The notes beneath the pieces are model-generated. The model did not search any database, was not told the origin of the DNA, and saw nothing but the letters and a program-made list of their open reading frames with translations. A program made the position numbers and the translations under genes. Positions 48,953-55,084 of a stretch of DNA of 55,084 nucleotides are shown here, piece by piece. Position 1 is the first letter of the stretch. Every line of letters begins with the position of its first letter. This DNA comes from Oscillospiraceae bacterium (lineage in GTDB: Bacteria; Bacillota; Clostridia; Oscillospirales; Oscillospiraceae). Location of the stretch: contig WQVH01000007.1 in NCBI GenBank assembly GCA_009781695.1, forward strand, positions 1-55,084, in the 5' to 3' direction.

Positions 48953-51720
48953 CCGGCATATGTCACACGTGAGGCTGTAGTTGGATCACGCCAACCTTCA
49001 ATCCTAATTTCTATATAGTCTCCGCTCAAATTATAACCACTTATCGTTGTATTACCGTAGATCGTAACTTGATTCATCACGATATGCCAATAATGCTGAC
49101 GGCCTCCGATGAGGTCTGCAAACGCACGGTTGGAAATATAGCCGACTCTGTTTTCACCGCTGCCCACCCACATAAACGGATCACGCACTTCATAACCGAC
49201 AGAATACGCCCTCATGTTTGCATTTATCCATGAACCCTGCGCACGTGATAGCATATGTTCAGCCGTTGGTTCCATGTTTGACACCAATCCGGCACGAAAA
49301 CGCCCATGGGTCACTGCACCGGAAGTATTGTTATTGGTAACAACCGTGGCACCTGTAGCAAACAAGTTTCTGATTCCCACAGGCGAAGTGGTTTCGATGG
49401 GATTGAATTCAAAAGTCGTATCCGGACTTTCAAATACAAATGGGATCGTTCCTCGCCCAACAATGAGCGTACCTTCCACGTGGTCATACGTTTGGAAGAG
49501 TTGCGCTGCATTTACAAGCGTCAGCGTACCTTCTGTCAAATCAACAGTAAATTCAGCACGTCTGGTCACTTCTTGCTCAATCGCCCTGATCATGCCGCGC
49601 GTAATGACTTCCGCAGCCATGCGCAGACGGTTATAGCAGTAATTTTCTTCAAGATTATCTCTTGTATTGTGATACTGAATTTCTAGCCCTGCCGCCATAC
49701 CCGAACCCATGATATCATGATCGCGATACGCTTGAGTAGCCTCTCCCATACCTCCACGGTTTATTGTCACACTATCGCGTGCCCAATATCCCGACGGCAT
49801 ATCGTATGCTGCATTTATAAGCAAATATTGAGCCAAGTTAAATGGTGTGTCCGGCTGCATAGCTACCGTTGGCCTCCAAGACTGTATCGGCCCTCCTATG
49901 TTCAGCGCCGGTAGCGCATTACCTACCGGGTTAAACGCAGGTGAAGTGATCATATCAAAATGGTAGAACAGACCTATTTCGGCCAAACCTTCGTCTGTGA
50001 ATCTTCTGACCATTTCGTCGATAAATACGCTAAATCCTATCCCGCCGGGGAAGAACGCTTCGCTCCCCGCATTATGTCCTGCTTCATGACCGCTTTGCGG
50101 CAGAATCCAAAATTCCACACCGGCACGATCCATACCGGCAATGCGCCGTGCAAGTTCCATCATCGCCGCAGTACTTCCGGCATTATCGCTGACACCTATT
50201 GTGGTCGCTACACTGTCAAAATGCCCGGTCAGGAAAACGACCAATTCCGGATTATCCGGGTCATTTGATGCGGGCAGCCTTAAGAAAGGTGATCTCAGAT
50301 ATGTCCTTTGGTGACGATATATTCTATCAAGATATCCCTCATCATGACGCTCCTGAATGCTCTCCAGATTACAATGTGCCACGAGCACAAATGGTATTTG
50401 CGCTGCCATCTCGTCATGTCCCGGAAGCGCAGGTAACATACCAAAGTTTATTTCGTTGGTTCCCGCATCTTGCGGTCTGTTTATAAATTGCACGGTCATG
50501 GTATTCCATATCGGCCTATCCGTACGATAACGTGCAAGCAATACCAGTTCAATTTCTATATTTTCGTCAACTTCAATTTGTCTGAGCGCAGGCAAGAGTT
50601 GATGCTCCATATGCAAATGCGCCGTGCTGAATCTCACCACAGCAACAATGGCTTCTCCGGCACCAAAGGTCTCTCCCAAAGGCACTTCAAGGTTCGGGAA
50701 TATTCCAAGGTCCACAAGCCTCGGACTATTCAGTGTCGGGAAACTTGAATCGTTAGGCATGGCCATTCCATACCAGTCATGGAGATCATTGGCAAACTGA
50801 AATCTTCCTATGTATGCATGTTCTACACGTGATAGTGCCTCCGGATGCTCCGGCGCTATCATATTGACCGAAACCACTTCAGCTACTGCACCTACTGCAT
50901 TTGCGCCCCCGGCAGCAATCGCTTCGTTAAAGCGATCAACCACATATTCCGCAGCGCGAGTTTGATTCGGTGAGCCCCATAGTCTCGGGCCGGATACATG
51001 CGTCAGTTCTACGATATCTTGCTCCAAATCATTTCTGGGCATAAATTCCCCGCTCATAGCATCTGTAGGAACCCGATTTCTGTTCGTCCAAGAAGCAGGG
51101 GGTGTCAGTGTAAGTTGCGGCACTATTTCGTAGAACAATGGCAAAAAGTATGAATAAGCACCGTCTTGCAGCCACAGTGTTCCCGCCATAATACCGGGCT
51201 CTGTCACTGTCGCACGTTCACCCGAAAAACCTGACATCCACTCAACTGTAACTCCGGGGAATCCATTGTTAGGCACATCTGCCCCTAGCGCTGTACGTAC
51301 TGCATTGAGAATACCATCTCGCATGGTGTTAATATTTTGTTGATTGATCGCAGCAATAGGGCTTGCACCAACATGAGCATCCGCTGCGAGTTGCGCAACC
51401 GATGCTGCTGCATCTAATAATACAGAACTGCTAAGGAGTTCAATTTCCAACAGTTCCAACAGTTCCAACAGTTCCAAATCTTCAACATCTTCCGGGTCTT
51501 CTTCATATTCTTCGTACGCTTCGTACGTCTCATATGTATCGTCCGGATATGCCTCTTCATAATTTGGCTCTGCAGTGGCTTCGGAATCGTCCAATAGGTT
51601 CTCATCAGTTATGCTTTCCGGATAATCTTCCGCCGCAAATGCGTGGGTCATCGGCATCAGACTCAGCGTCAACATCAAAACCAGTAGTAACGATATCCAC
51701 CTCGTTTTCGCTCTGCTCAT
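48880..51720 (-). CDS. secreted M28-family metallopeptidase, C-terminus cut by an apparent frameshift, 946 aa
   Basis: Signal peptide (residues 1-31, ending THAFAA), an acidic linker with the LEL repeat (about 85-95), then a zinc aminopeptidase domain: first metal ligand His500 in LTGHFDSV with Asp502, VSDNAGSTAAMMELA (bridging Asp) and the Glu pair in HEAGHNAGSEAF. After it come a beta-rich region and the start of a copper-amine-oxidase-like domain (VGYISNRAFADLIGG) that stops abruptly at GGLRLR. The remaining half and the SLH anchor lie in the next frame (47216-48952). The start is ATG at 51720 behind ATGGAGGGAATTTT. The peptidase should act on the cell surface if the frames are joined, or be released if not. 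Confidence 0.88.
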   Translation of the reverse strand: MSRAKTRWISLLLVLMLTLSLMPMTHAFAAEDYPESITDENLLDDSEATAEPNYEEAYPDDTYETYEAYEEYEEDPEDVEDLELLELLELLEIELLSSSVLLDAAASVAQLAADAHVGASPIAAINQQNINTMRDGILNAVRTALGADVPNNGFPGVTVEWMSGFSGERATVTEPGIMAGTLWLQDGAYSYFLPLFYEIVPQLTLTPPASWTNRNRVPTDAMSGEFMPRNDLEQDIVELTHVSGPRLWGSPNQTRAAEYVVDRFNEAIAAGGANAVGAVAEVVSVNMIAPEHPEALSRVEHAYIGRFQFANDLHDWYGMAMPNDSSFPTLNSPRLVDLGIFPNLEVPLGETFGAGEAIVAVVRFSTAHLHMEHQLLPALRQIEVDENIEIELVLLARYRTDRPIWNTMTVQFINRPQDAGTNEINFGMLPALPGHDEMAAQIPFVLVAHCNLESIQERHDEGYLDRIYRHQRTYLRSPFLRLPASNDPDNPELVVFLTGHFDSVATTIGVSDNAGSTAAMMELARRIAGMDRAGVEFWILPQSGHEAGHNAGSEAFFPGGIGFSVFIDEMVRRFTDEGLAEIGLFYHFDMITSPAFNPVGNALPALNIGGPIQSWRPTVAMQPDTPFNLAQYLLINAAYDMPSGYWARDSVTINRGGMGEATQAYRDHDIMGSGMAAGLEIQYHNTRDNLEENYCYNRLRMAAEVITRGMIRAIEQEVTRRAEFTVDLTEGTLTLVNAAQLFQTYDHVEGTLIVGRGTIPFVFESPDTTFEFNPIETTSPVGIRNLFATGATVVTNNNTSGAVTHGRFRAGLVSNMEPTAEHMLSRAQGSWINANMRAYSVGYEVRDPFMWVGSGENRVGYISNRAFADLIGGRQHYWHIVMNQVTIYGNTTISGYNLSGDYIEIRIEGWRDPTTASRVTYAGWWTVPVAQSFTATITTNGGLRLR
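48885..48910 (-). other. probable single-base frameshift site
   Basis: On the minus strand AATGGCGGACTCCGG (48889-48903) changes frame best at GGCGGA|CTCC: inserting one base gives ATITTNGGTPVEVDIAEF, which continues both reading frames smoothly. A real deletion or a sequencing or assembly error are both possible; no slippery heptamer is evident. Confidence 0.6.
51445..51477 (-). repeat. 9-bp tandem repeat within the M28 peptidase gene
   Basis: TTCCAACAG repeats three times from 51445 to 51471, then a partial copy. On the coding strand it encodes repeated LEL/LLE units in the acidic linker. Copy number could vary without shifting the frame. Confidence 0.75.
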
Positions 51721-51869
51721 AAAATTCCCTCCATATTGTTTGTTCTTCACCAACAAGATAGTACATTAAATCACAAATGTATTAACTTGTTAAATCGTTT
51801 GAAGATTATATATTACTTTTGACAAATATTCAAGCACCATTATTTCGCATATTCCAATATAATATTTGA

Positions 51870-53033
51870 TCAAGACGCATGGCGAGTCAATATTGTCACA
51901 CTATCCCATATAGCCGGGTTATATGCCAAATGCACTCTCACTGTAAACATCATTTCTCTGCTCCCAACAAAAAGGACACCTCTTTCATCAATATGCGTAT
52001 CCGGCGATATATTTCCAAATGTGCTCCATCGCACTTCATCAGATATACCATTTAGGTTTTCAATTATAGCCTCTAGCTGTATGCGCCCACCAACAGTAAC
52101 ATAGGCCGTACTCGGATAAATTGTTAATCTCGGCCAATCCACAGGCCAACCGGCTTGTTTTATCGTAATGGTTTCTTCAACGCCCCCGACATTCATAGTT
52201 ACTCTTCCTATTCGTTCAGCCGCATCTACATTGGTCTCTATAATAAGCCGAATTGTTGACACACCACCTGATGCTGTTATCCAATCAACATCACTGCTTA
52301 CATTCCACCGACGGTTCGCTGTTATACTTAACCAAATTTCCTCTTCCATAGTTCCTATTTTCAAGTCATTTTGACTTGCTTCCAAAATAATCGGCATTTC
52401 TGCAATGCGCCGCAAGTCTCCCGCTGTTAAAGTAAGATTGTTGCTTGCATTAAAACTTTCTAATACCTGGTTATCATCTAATGCGTCAGTCATCCTCCTC
52501 ACAGGCCGCGGAAATCGATACGCTGCATTACGATAGCCATTCAATGCGGCGGGCATGCCGTCTATGCTTCGGGGGGTGAGAAACAATATGAGATTATCAC
52601 CCACCCTAAATGGTTGCAGCGTAGGATGAATCCAGATTTCATTCCCATAAAATCCTCCCAATTGTGCCACTTCTCTTATATCCCCTATATTCGTGTCTGC
52701 ATCACTTCTGAATATTTCCAAAATTTTGAATCTGTAAATTGTATGTATCATATAAGATGGGTTTGTATATCGAGATTCTCCCAGACGCACATTAAGCTGT
52801 GCTACCCGCACACCTATTATTTCAACTCTGAGCACGTCTGTTGTAGACACCAACATCGCATCAAGGCTGTGATGCACAAGAGGGGCAAAAACACTCATCG
52901 GATACACCGCAATTGCTCTATGTCGTCCTAAATTGCTGCACAATGCTTGAACAGATATACCTAATGCCGCTATGAGCAGCAATAAAAATCTTATCATAGG
53001 TCTGCCCATGATCCACCATACTTTCTCCATCAT
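51870..53033 (-). CDS. secreted BACON-domain and Ig-like protein, 387 aa
   Basis: N-terminal signal peptide (hydrophobic residues 13-30; MIRFLLLLIAALGISV). Residues 40-175 are an unrecognised beta-rich domain (YRFKILEIFRS...RVGDNLILFL). About 225-295 is a BACON domain (LSITANRRWNVSSDVDWITASGG...GVEETITIKQAGW), known as a carbohydrate- or mucin-binding module, followed by a bacterial Ig-like domain (about 298-380; LTIYPSTAYVTVGGRIQLEA). Start codon uncertain (53033, 53030 or 53009). It lies between the M28/SLH gene and another SLH gene, all minus, so it is likely part of the same surface set. Confidence 0.75.
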   Translation of the reverse strand: MMEKVWWIMGRPMIRFLLLLIAALGISVQALCSNLGRHRAIAVYPMSVFAPLVHHSLDAMLVSTTDVLRVEIIGVRVAQLNVRLGESRYTNPSYMIHTIYRFKILEIFRSDADTNIGDIREVAQLGGFYGNEIWIHPTLQPFRVGDNLILFLTPRSIDGMPAALNGYRNAAYRFPRPVRRMTDALDDNQVLESFNASNNLTLTAGDLRRIAEMPIILEASQNDLKIGTMEEEIWLSITANRRWNVSSDVDWITASGGVSTIRLIIETNVDAAERIGRVTMNVGGVEETITIKQAGWPVDWPRLTIYPSTAYVTVGGRIQLEAIIENLNGISDEVRWSTFGNISPDTHIDERGVLFVGSREMMFTVRVHLAYNPAIWDSVTILTRHAS

Positions 53034-53122
53034 AATATCATCTTCATGTCATTTGATGGCAGCGCAAAAAATGACACTTGAGTTAAAGATTACCGGAACG
53101 CTTGATTGGGTTAATGCGCCGA

Positions 53123-53145
53123 AAGCGGCGTGATATACGCCGCTT
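53123..53145 (-). terminator. hairpin after the right-edge SLH gene
   Basis: AAGCGGCGT at 53123-53131 pairs with 53137-53145 around five bases, about 40 bases past the stop. The U-run is weak. Confidence 0.45.
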
Positions 53146-53186
53146 CCGATGTCTGATGGCTATTTATATAATAACCTGTTTTTTGC

Positions 53187-54135
53187 TTACCTACTCAAAA
53201 TAAGGTTTTGAAATCGCACGGCAAGGCTTGCCATCTGGGAACGAGTGAGCTGATCGTTCGGCTCCATTGTTCCACCGACATGTCCGCGGAAGATTTCGTG
53301 GTACACAGTAACTGCAAGCGCTTCTCTTTGAGTCTGAGTTAGTCCCTGTAGATCAGAGAATTCACTGAGCAATGCGTCAATTTCTGATTCCGTAAATTCA
53401 GGTCTCATGCCAAACACTTCGAGTGCATTGGCCAGAAGTTCGGCTGCTTGAATGCGTGTCATCGGATCTGTTGGGCTTACATTGCCGCCTATGAGTTCAT
53501 TGGCAACCGCTGTATTGAGATATGCTGCAAACCATGCTTCTTGATTTACTCCGGATACCGCCGGGGCATCCGCATCAGCAGGCATACCCATGGCGCGCAT
53601 AAACATAGTCACCGCCTCAGAGGTCAGCACTGATCTTGTTGGGTCGAAACGATTGTTACCCACACCTTGGACGATCATCCTGGCTGCTGCTGTGTTTATC
53701 TCATCTTGAACGTGCTGTAGCAGATGATCAATGTCTATGAAATTCGACTCCACGCTCAGAGCCACCAAAGTAACTCCTTCTGCGATAATAACTGTTACAC
53801 TGCCATCAGCATTGAATCTGGCCGGAATGGCTGTGAATGTCAGATCATCGTTGAGGATCGCCATTGCTGTGGCTTGACGTGCAGCACCTGCCGGAAGTTC
53901 AATAGTGACCAGTGTCAAACCTTCAGCATCTTCGGGTGGAGCTGCTTCTATCACTCCGGTAACATTGGAAACAACTACGCTTGTGCCTTCATTGCGCTCG
54001 TTTGTGTTTGCAACGGCTTGCGCTACTCGACCGTAATCAGCAAGCGGTACTTGTTGTTGCGGCAATTGTTGCGTTTGGTCTCCGCCCCAGCTTCCACCAG
54101 TTGACGGTGGCGGAGGTGGCGCAACAAATGTCACT
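53187..54135 (-). repeat. SLH cassette, copy 2 of a 0.94-kb direct repeat
   Basis: Matches 47216-48155 nearly base for base over the SLH repeats and the preceding domain; divergence grows toward the hinge. Two copies 6 kb apart in the same orientation could recombine and delete the genes between. Confidence 0.85.
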
Positions 54136-55082
54136 ACAACGGTCGTGCTGCCCGAAACATTACCTCTTACCGCTGTCACAACCCACTGACCATCAACAAG
54201 TTCAGCGGAAAGCGTTACATCAAATGCATCCATGCCTGTCAGGTTGTTAAGATATGTTACTAGTGCTGTCGCTCTAGCTACAACCGGTGCATTCTCTCCT
54301 CCTGCAATGACTATTTCTATTGGGCTTGCACCATTTATCAAGCCAATCGCATTAGCTAGTGACAAATCAATTTCTTCACCGCTGAGTCTATCACTCTTTG
54401 TCGCATTGGTCTCTGATTGTGCAAATATATCCAAGATATCAGTCGTATTAAACTCTGTGCCGACATGATCAGCGGGAACTCTGATGAATACGTCAAACTC
54501 TATTGTCTCACCGGGTGCGAGGGCAAAGAGATTGTTGAGGATTACAACATCCTGATATCTGGTATGCGCAACATATTCATAGCCACCGGGTGTTGTACGC
54601 ATTACAGGCTGAGCCAAGTCTCCATCTAGTGTAATTCTAACGATATCCGTTGCTGTTGGAGTACCGGTGTGTCTCAGTGCAACTCTTTGCCTTGAAAAAT
54701 TACCCGGAGAGGCCGGCGTTGGAGTACCTACTGTAGTCAGTGAAAGTCCTCCGCCAACAACATATGCATCAGCCACTGTGTTTCTTACGGCTATATCATA
54801 TGATAAGAATGTGCCGTAGTTACCTGCATTGTTGTGTCTTTGAAGAATGTAGAAGTGGAAATTATTATGCTCGTCCACCCACTCATTTACAGTCGCACCC
54901 CAAACACCGGGTCTGTCATCATCCGGCAACCATTTGGGTTCAAGTGCAGCTTCAATATCGTCACCCCATCTTGCGGTGCTCAAAAGCGGATGCTCTGTTC
55001 TGTACATATATGGGTTGTTATGGACACCGGCTCTAAATGCCGATGCGGCCATTTGCATAAAGTTACAATCACTGAACATCCA
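53187..55082 (-). CDS. SLH-domain surface protein, N-terminus beyond the window, at least 631 aa
   Basis: The frame is open to the right edge, so the true start is outside. The visible N-terminal 220 residues (WGDDIEAALEPKWLPDDDRPGVWG, then a beta-rich segment) are not recognised. One copy of the GGENA...YLNNLTGMD repeat follows (about 255-325), then a Pro/Gly hinge, the shared domain and the SLH repeats ending FQNLILSR. The anchor half is nearly the same as in the protein at 47216-48952. Probably bound to the cell wall through the SLH part. Confidence 0.88.
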   Translation of the reverse strand, partial: WMFSDCNFMQMAASAFRAGVHNNPYMYRTEHPLLSTARWGDDIEAALEPKWLPDDDRPGVWGATVNEWVDEHNNFHFYILQRHNNAGNYGTFLSYDIAVRNTVADAYVVGGGLSLTTVGTPTPASPGNFSRQRVALRHTGTPTATDIVRITLDGDLAQPVMRTTPGGYEYVAHTRYQDVVILNNLFALAPGETIEFDVFIRVPADHVGTEFNTTDILDIFAQSETNATKSDRLSGEEIDLSLANAIGLINGASPIEIVIAGGENAPVVARATALVTYLNNLTGMDAFDVTLSAELVDGQWVVTAVRGNVSGSTTVVVTFVAPPPPPSTGGSWGGDQTQQLPQQQVPLADYGRVAQAVANTNERNEGTSVVVSNVTGVIEAAPPEDAEGLTLVTIELPAGAARQATAMAILNDDLTFTAIPARFNADGSVTVIIAEGVTLVALSVESNFIDIDHLLQHVQDEINTAAARMIVQGVGNNRFDPTRSVLTSEAVTMFMRAMGMPADADAPAVSGVNQEAWFAAYLNTAVANELIGGNVSPTDPMTRIQAAELLANALEVFGMRPEFTESEIDALLSEFSDLQGLTQTQREALAVTVYHEIFRGHVGGTMEPNDQLTRSQMASLAVRFQNLILSR

Positions 55083-55084
55083 AG

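Noticed and set aside
1-55084. CRISPR array, prophage or integrated conjugative element
   Set aside because: No regularly spaced repeats, cas, integrase, capsid or conjugation genes were found on either strand; the Tad ATPase belongs to a complete pilus set.

Overview
The window reads as a chromosomal segment of a low-to-mid GC, monoderm Firmicute of the Clostridia type, probably anaerobic. Supporting signs are a glycyl radical enzyme, the conserved block flippase - mazG - HU - rqcP, RNase J in place of RNase E, strong AGGAGG ribosome sites with GTG/TTG starts, a Tad pilus locus without any secretin or outer-membrane gene, and S-layer homology (SLH) surface proteins. No rRNA, tRNA, CRISPR array, phage or transposase gene was recognised. 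The species cannot be named from the sequence.

Layout. 1-4.6 kb: a possible gene end at the left edge, two overlapping short-chain dehydrogenases (minus), and a divergent glycyl radical enzyme with no activating enzyme in the window. The divergent promoters share their -35 region. 4.7-8.6 kb: a BlaI/BlaR1-like repressor-sensor pair, an overlapping small secreted protein, and two further secreted proteins sharing a motif. Two near-identical 24-bp palindromes, each over a -35 box with the same spacing to TAAAAT, tie the repressor operon and one secreted protein into one predicted regulon. 8.7-10.2 kb: an orphan LytTR response regulator and a gene-less stretch with a consensus promoter and a strong terminator, a candidate small RNA. 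10.2-14.9 kb: P-type ATPase, rsmE and an HtrA protease (minus).

15.4-18.7 kb: flippase, mazG, HU and rqcP (plus). 18.6-31.8 kb: housekeeping genes (B12-radical SAM, Nif3-like, MutS2-like without Smr, uridine phosphorylase, Spx/ArsC-like, rnj, recR, rpe), then an envelope operon xpaC - telA - LemA-like - TPM protein. Between genes here lie two small inverted-repeat elements, a dipeptidase remnant and a second candidate structured RNA or leader before the MutS2-like gene.

31.9-43.4 kb: one long minus-strand Tad (type IVb) pilus locus: TadZ, TadA, TadB, TadC, pilin, TadE, a DUF5702-type protein, a TadE/G-like protein, TadV peptidase, a WG-repeat protein and a DUF6382-type protein. It starts at a near-consensus promoter and is interrupted after tadA by a 106-bp inverted-repeat element. 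43.6-47.0 kb: an alpha/beta hydrolase, an HTH regulator, a rhodanese-TtcA fusion and a zinc-ribbon membrane protein. 47.2-55.1 kb: surface and secreted proteins (minus): an M28 peptidase whose SLH anchor is cut off by an apparent single-base frameshift, a BACON-domain protein, and a second SLH protein running off the right edge. The two SLH ends are near-identical, about 0.94 kb direct repeats.

The most original material is the BlaI-like operator regulon, the two candidate RNAs, a repeated roughly 70-residue domain in the SLH proteins, and the monoderm Tad locus with its WG-repeat and DUF6382 partners.
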